Shown: positions 49,701-61,798 of the stretch, piece by piece | How the letters are laid out: each line of letters opens with the position of its first letter | How positions within the stretch are numbered: the first letter of the stretch is position 1 | Assembly: GCA_020055645.1 (NCBI GenBank) | Contig: CM034547.1 | Location: forward strand, 4,092,001 to 4,156,000 | DNA from: Tomocerus qinae | Taxonomy: Eukaryota > Arthropoda > Collembola > Entomobryomorpha > Tomoceridae | Length of the DNA: 64,000 nucleotides | Reading direction: 5' to 3' | Notes under the pieces: model-generated | Database searches by the model: none | What the model saw: only the letters and a program-made list of their open reading frames with translations | Told to the model about the DNA's origin: nothing | Made by a program: the position numbers and the translations under genes

Positions 49701-52700
49701 TTGAGAAGAGAGAAAGTTTTACTATTGAAAGGTGATGCACCAAAAGTTTTTGCTATGATTAATTCAGAGCTATTTGTAAGAGTCTATATAAGAAAATATA
49801 ATTTTGAAAGCTGCAGAGCGGAGTGAGAGTAATTTCTATAGAAAGTGCTCTATATATAGTATAGAGAGTATATTAGCATAGAAGACATAAAGTAGAAGTA
49901 ACGTGAGCTGATAGCGAGAGATAGGAGGACGTTAGTTAGTGTAACGACTGAGGAGAGTACACGGGGTAATAGTAAATACATTTACGGAGTGGAGTACAAA
50001 TAGTCGGAGAGATAGAGATCATAGCATGAAGTAGCGAGAGACGGACCACAAACAGCGGAGCATAACAGTATAATATAATATTTGTAAGGAAGGACTTTGC
50101 CTTGCATTTCATTCTCATATCTTCAGCTTCTTTGTATTTACTGTCTCTTCTGCCACGTCCTTTATTCCGACTGGAAATTGAAGTGTCACTGGGAAGAGTC
50201 TCTCTCTCCTCGTTCTATATATAGCAGCTTGATTGTATACACTAAACTACTTCATTGTCCATTCTTTTAAGTTATTTCCTAAGCAAGTCGAGTGCTTATG
50301 TACTCTATCTCCAGGGAAGGCACTTTACGAGGGAACTCTTTCAGCTATCCACCCAACAGACACACTCAACTCTTCCTCTTCTCATTTTTCCACTCCTGAT
50401 TTCAGAAACTCTCCGTAAACTTCTGACAATTCCCCAAAATTCTGAATAACCCCATTTAGTTAATAATTTATAAAATAATTTATCTCATTCAGCACATATC
50501 CCTTTATAAAAACCAGAGGATAATAGGCCAAATTAAAAAGATAAATCATGAAATGCAGGATTTATGAACAAAGAAATTTATTAACACAGCAAATTGTGTT
50601 TTAAGGAATTATGGACAAAAGTTAATTTTTTAGAAAAAGATTTAAAATCAGTAGCTGGAAATCAGTTCTGAATTGATGGTTGTTGTTTGTGAGTGCGAGA
50701 AACGTGTAAAAGAGTTTCCTTATTAGTACTAACGAAGGAAAAGTGGCAACGGAGGATCGATTCAGGAAAATAAAGAAGGAATTCGGAGTATTAACTTTTT
50801 GGGTTTGAAAGGATCGTTAGCGTTTTTCAGGCGCAATTGGAAAATGAGAGAAAATTCTTAACTGCCCATTTTGGTTGTTGTTTTGTTTGGCTTTCCCCGA
50901 TGGTAGGGAGTTTTAGTGACAGAAATTGCTTGTCTCGTAAGCCAGAAAAACACTAATGGTAATGTTAATAGTGAATAGTTGGTTGCCTTATCATGGGGAC
51001 TAGCAAACAAGTGCAGATAGAGATTAGTAGTGAGAGACAGTCGCAGTTGGTCTGTACTTAAGGCATTAACTGAGGAGCATGGAGTTGAAAAAGATGTAAG
51101 AGAGCAATAAAGGCTTAGGAATCAAGAGAAATGATGACTTGTATAATAAAAGTAAAAGTGAGTTAGAGACTACAGACGACTATACGAGTTGACGCTAATG
51201 CTAATCGTCCTCATATTCTAATAACTCAAACTGTCAGCTTCAATGAACCCACATATTTCGATTATCTGAACATTCGCTCCACGAGTTCACTCGACATTCC
51301 ATCTGCCCTATAGAAGGACACTCCTTTTATACTACTTACATACGTACTCTATATTTAAACGACAAACTTTGGATTCTTAGAATTTCTCAAAACTCAAATG
51401 TTCTCCCTCCTTGACTCTCTGACTAGAAATAAATTCGGTCTAGGTCGCAGCTGTAGCGTTTCTTCCGAAAACCATAGCAAAACAGATTTCAGTCTCACAA
51501 AGAACCAAATTAAAAGAAAACATCAAAGTCTTTGACACACACAGACTTAAATTGATATCAGTCTCAAATTCTGCTCCAGAAAATCCAAAGAAACTCCCTT
51601 AAGAATATCGAGATACTTACTATCCTGCCTCTGTCTTACTCTATAGGACTTATTTACTCCCACCGAGTGAAAGTTGACCACAACACAACTAAGAAATTGA
51701 AATATGACACTCTGAGAATCGATTTATTTTTTATATCAGAACTACTTATGTTTACTTTAATAAATCCATGTAACTAAAGCTTGGATATTTGTGTTTCATT
51801 AATTTTCAAAGCACCCCGAGTACATCTAGGAGTGTGTCAAGAGCCAAACTAATTATATTTTTCTAGGTACAGAGTAGGAAATAAAATAAACGTGTTTGGT
51901 TTGTTTCCTATCATCCCGGCAAACAGAGATGAGAAAAGAAACGAAGCGGGAGTAACCCAATAATAAGCAAATGCAGAGAAAAATGAAGTCGGCGGTGGTT
52001 CGTCAGCAAGTCTGACTAAATAGATAGACTAACAAAGCAAACAGAGAGTGCTGGTCGAGGGAGAGTCGGACCCACGGCGGGTGAGTCCCAGTCAAAGGAA
52101 AGTTTTCGGGATGACTGACTGTGAATGGACGAGGCGGAGGATGACGACTGAATTTTCTACAGATTCATTTCATACACAGACATGCATTACATAGGTAAAT
52201 ACGAGGACATACACAACAGTGCAAATACACACGTCTGACATTTATAAACTGGCAGAGCAGAGGCGGGCGATGTGATGTGGCTTGTCTACCTCGATAAACG
52301 GCAGATTGTGCAAGTAAGTGCGTCCGAGAGTGATGCGGGATAGCCATCCATTTCCGACTCTTCTGACAGCTTTTCACAGCAAACCCTAACCTTCATCTTT
52401 TTCACTTTATGTCAGACCATTACTTCGCCATACCTTTCTCTCCAAGGGGACATTCATTATCTGCGCCGAATTACCACTCAAGCACAACCGCAAACAAAAT
52501 ACTTACAAACAAAATACAGTACTACTATACACTCCAAAATTCATGTAGTATTAGTAAGACACTATGACTACAGCCAATCTTGTATACACTCCAACCTAAA
52601 CACATATAAATCAGAATTTTATAAACAGATGATAAAACTAAAAGAACAAAAATGTAAACTTAACGAATTACAAAATGGATATTTCAATATTCGGCGTACT

Positions 52701-54560
52701 TTAAAATTACACGTCATTTTAATATTTTGTGCAAATCCTGATTTAGAATTTGAAGGAATGAACTGTGATAAATATTTTTAATTATCGTGTAAGAACAATT
52801 CAAATTCGTAAAATGGGTATCAGAGTGAAAAGTCGATATAATGCTATAGTTTAGAGTCAGTGACTAGACTGAGATGTAGAGATTGGGTATGACAAGGTAG
52901 ATGGAAGGTCCTGAGGAGAAGCGCATCTTCTTCGGTTGGGTTTCCCCCGCGTAATGTACATAATGTTTTTTCACAGGATGTTGGGTGTATTATGTATCAT
53001 AGGTAATACAATAAGCAAAAGCGTAGTATTCTGGAACAGGATGTAAATGTAGGGAGTGCTTTATGAGATTCGATGTCCGCATGGAAGTGAGTGAGTTGGC
53101 AATCAACGGGGACTTCCACATCAGCACATCTCCATTCACTCGCTTGCTTTAGTTTAGAGTAATCCGAGATTCGGGAGAGGGAAAGAAATCAGAAAGTCAG
53201 AGATATTCTATTATTGTCGGGTGTGTGTTGTCTTTGAAAAGAGTTCGGCGTGTGTAATCCGCCTCGTTCCAGCCAAGCCTCATACTCTCAATCAAATAGA
53301 TGACCTCTCTTATTTCTGATTACCCAAAGAGACTTTCTAACGGCGAGGGTCGTTTTGACATTCCCTACACACCGCACTACAAGGAAAGAAGCCACTCGTG
53401 AAATCCACTCCAGTCCACTCTTCTTTAGAATAATATCTCCGAGAATTTCACTTTTCGCAGAGTCGAGTGTGGTCCGTCCCTACTTTAGATCAGACGATAC
53501 TGTTCTGACTTACACACACATTGTTGACTGGCTGAGTACTAAATGGACTGAATAGCGACCAAGTCAGAAAAAAGTGGGGGGAAGATTGGAAATGGGAAAG
53601 TCATTGATGTTGATATTATTTGAATGATGGACGGAGAGAGAAAGAGAGACCGCAAGGAGTTCAAATCGATAAAATAATATGACATAAGCCCCGAAATCTC
53701 CTCCGACTGATTTATAGACATCTTTCTCAAACATTGTCGCTCATCTCTCAAAACACGCTAACAATGGCGAGTTGAAGTCCTATCTCCCAACTGCACTGCT
53801 AACCGTACCCGTCAACTCCCTCCATTTGAATAACATCCGAGGACCCAGTCAACCGTCACTTAATGTTATTTGTCACTTTGAAACTCTCGCTCGGTGATCT
53901 TCAGCTACACTAAAACTAACAACCATTCAATATTATCCATTCCTACTATTTTATCTTTCCATACCTAATTATTAATGCTTTGGACTAGTTCAAAATTCTG
54001 TGTATTTAAGAATGTCAACCTTTGGAGAAAGACTTTATATAGTTCTATTATTATTTCATCTCTGGTATATAATTTGATTTCTAGTATGTATCTTTTTGTC
54101 TGTTCACCCTTTTTGTTCTATATTTGAATAATTGGCGTGTATTTGCCTCGTGCATGATTTCCTTACATGGAATAATGAAAATGTGAGTTATGCTTTGGTT
54201 GAGTTGTTGAGCTGGGTCTGTGGATGCCTTTGAAATGTTATCTTTAGATGCGTGTGTCTGTGTGTAGCTGATGAGAAGACTCTTTTCAATTTGAGCTCTT
54301 ATGATATTTGCGAGAATTAGTGATTATGTGTGTGCCCTGGCTAAACAGAAGTAGGAGAGTCTCATCTCATCACAATGTCAAATATTCCCTTTTATCTTCT
54401 GATTGGAATTGATTGAGTGGATCATAACATAACACAGAGACCTCGTCGACTCGGCTCAGTCGGCTGCAAATATTATTTATTAGTCACATCTTTGAGCGCC
54501 GAGGGGATGAGGGGATGTAAATATCTACTCTCACTCATGTCAGGCCTTTTTATAGCCACC

Positions 54561-54600
54561 TATACGTCATGTTGACGCATCCTCGTCATATTTATATAAG
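54561..54600 (+). promoter_or_regulatory. CRE half-site trio next to TATATAAG
   Basis: Three CREB/ATF half-sites, CGTCA at 54565-54569, TGACG at 54573-54577 and CGTCA at 54584-54588, lie within 24 bp. They sit immediately upstream of TATATAAG at 54593-54600. The first two are arranged as an inverted pair. This is the best core-promoter-like arrangement in the window for plus-strand transcription. The region downstream has no long frame, so any transcript would have a 5' UTR exon or be non-coding. Confidence 0.28.
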
Positions 54601-56966
54601 CACTGCATTAGTTGTACACATATTTGTGCACTACTCCTCCGCTCTCTCTACATTAGTGATGAACGGAATAAGTATTTCCGGTAATAGGCAATTTAGAAGA
54701 GAGTATTTCCCTGTAGCACTTAAACCGGATTGAAAACTTTGTTTGGTTGGATCTTATGGCAAAGCACTCAACAGCCAGCCAGTCTGCTTAAACAAAACCA
54801 AGTCAAACCACTAGAACACGATAATGTCAAAGTAATAAGGGCCACCCTGACATTTATTACTTGCTAAACATTCTTTTTCCAATTCCCTATAATCCATCTC
54901 TGCTCATCTCCCATATTCTATCATATCTACATAAATAAAATATTCCCATAATTGTGCACTGACAATGAGCACTAAAGCGAATATTTTCAATTTCCAGCAT
55001 TCAGTTCAAACATAAGTTCATTTACAATGTCAACAGAAACCTTCCCTTTCCTCGACTCCCAGTCACACTCCTTCGTCATAAACTGGCAACAACTTTCAGC
55101 CATCTCATCTCCCTTGTGCTACTCCCATTGTCCTATCTGCTTTTCTTTCTACTTAAAAATCTCTCTCTAATTATAAGTAAAAATTTACAATAAAAATCCT
55201 GGCGTTTTTCCCATTCAAGTGTTGTATGGGTCGATATTAGAGCCACTAGTACACTTGTATATTTTCTAGTATAAATGGCAGGACACTATTTTGTTGTCCT
55301 TTCATTTTGCATTTAGATTACTGATTTTTAAAATGTTTCTAGGAATTTTTTATTACTAGATATGAAGCTAAGTATCCGTCAGTGAAATTCTAAAAATTCA
55401 TTGCCTTTCCTTACTTGAAGGTAAATAAATAATGGCATAAAGGATTTCGTTCATGCTGTGGAACGGAAGAAATATCTCTTGCGTGGGTGGTAGGGAATGG
55501 CTGGTAGACAATTGCATTTAGCAATAAACTAAAAGTTATTAGGATGCAGTATCCATGTTATTAGATACTTACAGGATTTGCGAAATCTTAATTTTAAGAG
55601 ATTTACAAAGATTTTCAAATCTTGAGGTAACTTTCCTTTTGCATTCTCTTGACAAAAAAGGAAGGAAGTATCTATCATGTCATAAACTATCCCAAAAAAG
55701 ACCCATCGAAAAATAATCAGTAAGACTCCCCAACACATTGGATATTATATTTAGGAATTTGAGAATGGCAAGGACACGTGCATATTGTATTAGAGAGGAA
55801 GACCTTCTCGTAGCTACAGGAAGAACAGATACCAGTATAAAGGAAATTTAAAGTACTTAATAGAAAATTGAAGTCAAATTGATGCGGAAGGAGATGGGAA
55901 ATGCAAGTACGGCGAATGGAGAGATAATAGGAATTTTCAGTAACATAAAACGGTTAGAAGATGTGCGGAGAAAGTGGAGAGAAGACTAGCGTAGGTAGAT
56001 ATTGGGATATACCTATCGAAAGAAATGACAAGTAAATAAAATCCGTAGTTTGAAATAAAAAAGATGATAATAATATCGGAGAGAGAAAATGAAATGAGTA
56101 GAGAAAGAGGAATGGAATCGGATTGGAGGAAGACGGACGGAAAGATGCTCTTTGCTTAGCTTATTATTATTATATTAGTTTGGGTAGGTGAGAGAGGCAG
56201 AGTGAAAGTCAATGGATGGAGAGATCTAATGCTATTAGAGATAGTTTTGGTCGGTATATGCAGAATGAATATTGGATTGGAATTGTGGGATGTTTTACTT
56301 TTCCATGACATGTCATATTCGAATTCAATCCACTTGAATCCAGTAAAGTCTTTAGGAGTTTTGCTGTTTGGTCTTGTCTCCGGGCTTTCTCTGTGTTTGC
56401 ACTTTGGAGGAAGGGAAGATGAGAAAGAAAAGAAAGCGAGCAGAGTGAGTGAGTGAACTCGATATGATCTCCACTCAATTATTAAAGCTCGAATTGCCTC
56501 CTTTTTTATTTCGACTTCAATTCAATTCAACTGCCATCATTTCAACTCAAAGTCTCTATCTCCTCAGACAGCACAACCTCCCTCTTTACTGCAATATGCA
56601 TGTGCATGGTACACAACCGCCACCAATCAGTACCCGCACTATACCCACCGACCTCGTTCACTTCAAGCCTCACAAGTTCAACCACAAAAATAATTATGAT
56701 CATTCTAAGAAATAAGGGGAAAGATATATATAAAGCTCCCCTTTGCTTTCCCACTTCTCCAGCCTCCTGCTATTCCGTCGGAATTAAAAAACTGCCAATA
56801 CCACGCAATGAGTTATTACTATCATCGGGAAACCCGCAAGAAACACGCTCCAGACAACACACGGCGACTTTCTCCCGTGTCCTCCTGCTTCTGACTGTCG
56901 CCTAATTAGTCCCCCTTGTCCCATTTATTTTTAGACTACCTTAGACTATTCGCAATTCTGTATTTA
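54601..56966. other. Non-coding stretch, no gene seen
   Basis: It contains GGAGAAAGT copies at 55967-55975 (plus) and 56867-56875 (minus), an ATT run near 56160-56175, and overlapping plus/minus frames around 56200-56480. These frames show no motif and are read as chance. Confidence 0.5.
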
Positions 56967-57060
56967 CAGGGTCTGTCAAATATAACCCTACTTTCACTAT
57001 GTAAATAAAATCTAAAAACCTATCAAAATGAATTCTTCTCATACAAAGTTTCTCTAAAAG
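56967..57060 (+). mobile_element. MITE-like left end, third family member
   Basis: TA is followed by CAGGGTCTGTCAAATATAAC, similar to the start of the elements at 17537 and 60118. A CTCATACAAAGTTTCTC word lies about 70 bp in (57037-57053), resembling their AACTCCATACAAAACTTTC core. I could not find a matching right end, so the extent is uncertain. It may be a truncated copy or a related family. Confidence 0.3.
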
Positions 57061-57567
57061 TCAAAAAACTTATTAGAATTAAATAATATGTTAATTGCAT
57101 GAAATTAGGGCTTAGAGAAATAGACGGGGAAAGTATATCTTCATTTCTGGAGAGAGAAAGGAAAACTAAAGTCTGAGTTCTGCTCTGATTTGTATTTTTA
57201 TAATAAGGCTTAAGACAAGTTGTCAGTCCGATCCAATTTCCTAAGTTTACCTTAGCGTTCTGGTTCTCTTCACAGTTCAAGTGAAAAGAACAAAACTGTC
57301 ATCTGAATTAGAAATGAAAGGAGGGACAGAACTAAAGCTTCTCATTTCATTACGAGACGCTTTCATTTATTTATAACAGCGAAGCAGTCAACCCACATTT
57401 CCTACTTTTCAACTGCCACTGCAATCCAATGTCGACTCGGCACAATTCTATACATTCCTAAGAACAATGCTATATTTACTATACAACTGCTACTATGTAT
57501 GTGTGTCCAATGCCAGATATATCTCAGCGACTTGCACGTAAGTACATACAACTTGCATGTCTCCCCG

Positions 57568-57578
57568 AGTCAAAGTCA
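57568..57578 (+). promoter_or_regulatory. AGTCAAAGTCA motif copy 5
   Basis: An exact plus-strand copy within CCCCGAGTCAAAGTCAACCC, with the same AGTCAAAGTCAAC core as copy 4. Confidence 0.25.
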
Positions 57579-58009
57579 ACCCAGCCAAATTATTCCAGGT
57601 GACTTTACTAGTCCTCTGCACAGATTCTCTATTTTTAATTACGAATTTCAGTCACTGCTCTCTGTCACACAACTCCTTGTAGCACCTTTCGTTCTCCATA
57701 TCAGCCCACGAAGTAGTACACACATTCCGTTTTTCCAAGGGAAAAACTAAGGCCGTCTAAAAATCGATGTCTTTCTCAGCTAACCAACAGCGTGCAGCTA
57801 CCTCCTGTAACCATAATCTTTAATAAATGACAAATACAAATTGATTTACTACTCTTAAGAAACTAATGCACAGCCACGAATTACTGTATGGCCAGAATTA
57901 GAGCTCACTTGTAACTTTCTTAAGTTAACTCTATCTGTACATGAGGATTTAACGAAACCTCATCATCTTGATTGACAAAAATTTGATTAAATTCTTGTGA
58001 AATAATATT

Positions 58010-58215
58010 AAAAGTTTCGGTGAAAGGTAAGTGAAAATTTATTACCAATTTCCGAGAAAATCTGTTAAAATTTCTGGGGAATGTTAAATAAATTTTAGAA
58101 TTCTGGCAAAAGTTCTATAAAAAATAAAGAAAACTCCAACAAAATTTCTGGAAAAAATTCTGAAAGCTGTAATAAATTTTCGGTGTTCAGTGAAAAATTT
58201 GGAGTTAGTATCGAG
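58010..58215 (+). repeat. Degenerate TTCTGG/AAAATTTC repeat area
   Basis: Words of the type AAATTTCTGGGGAA, GAATTCTGGCAAAA and AAATTTCTGGAAAA recur at irregular 20-60-bp spacing. Related words occur at 24390-24560. This looks like decayed tandem sequence. I cannot define a consensus unit by eye. Confidence 0.35.
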
Positions 58216-60032
58216 AAAAAAGAAAACCTTATTTCTTGATATACTGTAGCAATCACAACTAAAGAGTATTTTATCGTGATTTTGTTTTCAGTGCAATGGT
58301 TATAATTTCTTGCTGCCTTATCCCTAATAGTGTATCCATTCATAATAATTTGTGCAGGCCAAGCACCTTATTGCAGGATTGATAACTGATATTTCGTAAG
58401 GCATTGACATTTCAGGCTTTGCACATAGAGTATTATTGAATTAATAAGACTACTGTTTCAGTACGATGAGAAAATCAGGTGTGGAGTCAGTGACCCAGAT
58501 TAGAGGTATGATATTGACAGGTGAAATGTAGGAGAGCGAGTAATTACAAAGAAATTGGGTGAATGGAATTGGGAATAGCATTTCTTTCTTTTAACTGGCG
58601 GCGCACAGATCCCTTTTGATGTTGAGGTTGAGCGGCAGACGGAGTTCTCTATTTATTCATTGACTGCTCTAGGAAAGCCGTAATTGAAAACTAACGAGCT
58701 TTGTTGGCCCAATGAATTATCCAATTAGGTTTGCAAAACAGTAGTATGTTACATATTGCCAAAACGCCATAATATCCCATATTTCTGCATTGGAAGTTTG
58801 TATCCATAATATTTAATATCATATACCATCCTATAAAGTAGAAAAAGTAATTTAAAAGAAGATCAATTTCTCAATTGTAAATCGGTCATCGAGTGGAAAA
58901 TGTAATGTTAGTGCTGCAGGATTAGGAAGGAGTTTTCGTGTAGTCTGCTCAAGAAGTTTAATAATTTGGATAATAAAGCAAAGACCAGAGGGCATCTCAT
59001 ATGCTCCATGTTAATAACGTTCATAAATCTCATTCTTCTACCTTTTTCCCCGTACACTCACCAACTACAATGGCACTAGGTACCTCCGCACTTGTGAGTT
59101 GCAACTTGCAACTTAGTACACGCGGTTATTTGTATTTCATGAAAAAATGTATTAGTTAGACTGTCAGGGTAGTGGCAGGAAGACATTTTTGCTTTTTTGA
59201 AGGATTCCTGAAGTATCAAGGAATTTTTACAAAACTTGGCTACAAACTTCAATATAGTAACTACTAAAGTTTTTATTAAAATGTATTTTTTAGGTTTTTG
59301 GGGCATAAATATAAATAAGTAAAAAGTAAAATATCTTTTCTCAAAGTGAAAGTTATAGCATTGGTGAAAGCATCGGATTTTTCGTGATCACATTGGGATA
59401 AAAGCAAAACGGAGAACCCTGGGCAGTGTTCACATAAGTTGTATATACGTGGAAAGAAGCCTGGTTACTTGCATTTAGAGTGTGGGCTCTTTACTTTCCC
59501 CGAGCCATATGCAATAAGAGTAAGATAATGTTTAGTAGTAGTTGGTACAATATAATAACGTCCTAATAACGTTGTAGTCCAATAGTTTATATCAACAGAG
59601 TGGTGCTCCATTTTGTTTCTGTTAGCGAGTGAAGTCCTTTATAAGGGAGGTATGTAAGTGTAGTATGCATGTAGCATAAGTTAACGTGAAGTTGATGTGA
59701 ATGAAACGTGTGCCATGAGGCAGTGAGGCACGGCACACTCACACACACTCCAGAGAAGACTCCCTTTGTGGAGTAGGAAGAGACAGAGAGCATGCATATA
59801 CATAAAATATCACAAGTCTGCTCTTTAGTCTTACACTTATGTAATGTACACCGTTACATGCCCTTCCTTGCAGCCCTTCCTCCTCCTTCACATGGAACGT
59901 GGAGAAAGTCTCTAAAATAATGTTTTCCTATTGCAAACATTGCTCTACATAACTAAGCACAGACACACGCTCGACGTGAACCTCCCTTACTCCTAATACG
60001 TGACCTACGTTTTTAGCATTTTCTAACTACAT

Positions 60033-60058
60033 ACATACATTACGTACATACATTATGT
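60033..60058 (+). repeat. 13-bp tandem duplication
   Basis: ACATACATTACGT and ACATACATTATGT lie head to tail with a single C/T difference, next to an ACAT microsatellite. Confidence 0.65.
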
Positions 60059-60117
60059 ACCAATATAATATGTAAATAGGTATTACCATTACTAATAAAT
60101 AGTACATACTACATTTA

Positions 60118-60303
60118 CAGTGTGATTAAAATGTTACCTTTCTCTTTCTCTAGGCTAACTCCATACAAAACTTTCTCCAGTACTAAACATTTTTTGAAGA
60201 TTTTTATTTAATTTTTACCAAGGGGAAAGAGAAAGCAAAATGCATGTACATTTCTTCATCCCAATATAATAAGGACTCTATAGTTTATATTTGAATGATA
60301 CTG
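60118..60303 (+). mobile_element. MITE-like element B, mariner type, 186 bp
   Basis: The left end is CAGTGTGATTAAAATG and the right end is the reverse complement of CAGTATCATTCAAAT (about 12 of 15-16 positions agree). TA flanks each side (60116-60117 and 60304-60305). An inner inverted repeat pairs CTTTCTCTTTC near 60137-60148 with GAAAGAGAAAG near 60226-60236. It shares a 19-nt core (60157-60175) and its right-end ACTCTAT with the element at 17537-17781. It has no coding capacity. A non-autonomous Tc1/mariner-type element is the best reading. Confidence 0.55.
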
Positions 60304-60305
60304 TA

Positions 60306-61116
60306 CAAAGAAGCATGCAACAAAGGGTGACTTGGGGAGTAAGGAAGTGTTGTGATCAGATAGAGTATTGTACTAAATATATGCACGTGTGAGTAAATAG
60401 AGTGATAATGCAGTGCACTTTGGTTTAAAGAGTTGAAATTGAATGTTTTCCTCTCGTCGCCTCTTCTCTAATGGCCGCATCAATTTATTTTCTTGTTTGG
60501 AAAGCAGTTTGCATATTCACTCAGAAGAAAGTGTGTGTGTGTCCAATTTTTTGTCAAAAGACAATTTCTACATAAGAGAACAACAAGTCTATTAAGTGAT
60601 GGCAAAAGCCTCGCAAGTTGATTGCACAAAGGGACTGGTGGATATGCAAAGCAGAGATCTAAAGAGAGGCTTTATGTTGTTAGCTTTTCTCGTTTTGGGT
60701 TGTGCTATGTCATCGTGTTTCTGTAGCTGTGAGGGAGAGGCGGCGTGGTGAGGCTGCTGCTGTTGCCAAAAAAGGAATGAGAAGCGGAAGCCATATAGGG
60801 CAACACATTTGTCATTCTGTGCACATTTCAAGTCAAGGGATCATATCAGCATCATCATTATAATGGCTCACCACCATCCAATACCAAACATCATTTTTGC
60901 ATATAAATAGTCAGACTTTCCCTCGCCTCCCTTTCTCTCGCTCGCTTTCTCCAAATGCCACTTTCTCGAGAGAACCAAATGCGTTCGTCATCTCTCTCGG
61001 AGGAAGAAGACACACGTTTAGAGCACGCTGCATTGGAGTGACGTGAGGAAAGCCGACTTTCTGTGTACTACCCGGGCACTGTTCGGATGTGCACACGGAC
61101 CACAGAAATCTGACAC
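60306..61116. other. Non-coding stretch, no gene seen
   Basis: A (GT)6 microsatellite lies at 60531-60542. The minus-strand frame at 60911-61207 (98 codons) overlaps the 24-bp duplication and lacks a recognised domain. Confidence 0.5.
60531..60542 (+). repeat. (GT)6 microsatellite
   Basis: Twelve bases of uninterrupted GT following GAAGAAA. A simple repeat. Confidence 0.65.
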
Positions 61117-61164
61117 AGTGACTCTGTCCACGGAGTATATAGTGACTCTGTCCATGGAGTATAT
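61117..61164 (+). repeat. 24-bp tandem duplication, one mismatch
   Basis: Two adjacent 24-bp units (61117-61140 and 61141-61164) begin AGTGACTCTGTCCA and end GGAGTATAT, differing only by C/T at unit position 15. The unit is not low-complexity, so slippage is less likely than a repair-mediated duplication. The near-identity implies that it is young. The length is a multiple of three, so a frame through it would gain eight residues; no supported gene covers it. Confidence 0.85.
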
Positions 61165-61798
61165 GCCAGCCAACTAACTTTCCCATTGTCAATTTCATTC
61201 TATCCAATCCACACTAACAAATATTCTCTCTTCCTGCAATAACCACTCACCCAACTCTTTGGTAAGTAATAGCAGAGTTGACACTCATACAGTGCCCTAA
61301 TAATAAATACAAGTCTCCAGATAGAAAGTAGTAGTAGTACTATTAGTGTAGAGGTGGAGAGAGTTGGAAAGAGAAAATTTACATAGTTCTCGTGCATTCT
61401 TCTTCCATTCAGATGTTAATATGTAAACTCTGTCCGTTCAGAGGAGTTTGGCTGACTTTTGTGTCTGCCTATTTTTCTTTTCTGCTTATGACTTGGCATA
61501 GGATAAAAGAGCATAGGAATGGTAAATAGTAGCTCTTTCTTCTGTAGTTACTTTAATATACGTTATGGGAAGAGCTTACTTAAGCAGCCATTCCACTTCT
61601 TGAAAAGTTTGCAATATTTAAGACTTCACATTTTATCAGGGAGGGAAGAAGAGGACAAGCCAAGACATGAAACCTTAGGCTACGTATACTTCTTTCACTA
61701 AATAGTATTATACAATAATATTATAGCTATAGTCTATATAGTTAAGACCCTCTACCATACTACTATTACATGTCACTCTGTCTCTCTTTCTCTCCTCC
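61165..61798. other. Non-coding stretch, no gene seen
   Basis: It contains a donor-like TTG|GTAAGTAA at 61261/61262 and AGTAGTAGTAGTAC simple sequence near 61327-61340. No coding or RNA feature is supported. Confidence 0.5.

Larger units (their letters stand above)
44942..54560. other. Non-coding stretch, no gene seen
   Basis: Over 9 kb without a supportable gene. Frames stay at or below 108 codons and lack domains. Contents include a GGAGAAAGT copy (46875-46883, minus), a (GA)7 run at 46721-46734, an AGTCAAAGTCA copy at 46166 and its one-base variant AGTCAGAGTCA at 48979-48989. A mildly G+C-richer, GTCG/CGGCGG-containing segment lies at about 51930-52150. No tRNA or transposase sequence was recognised. 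Confidence 0.5.
57061..60117. other. Non-coding stretch, no gene seen
   Basis: It includes the fifth AGTCAAAGTCA copy (57568), a degenerate TTCTGG/AAAATTTC repeat area (58010-58215), a GGAGAAAGT copy at 59901-59909, and a 13-bp tandem at 60033-60058. No frame exceeds 85 codons. Confidence 0.5.
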
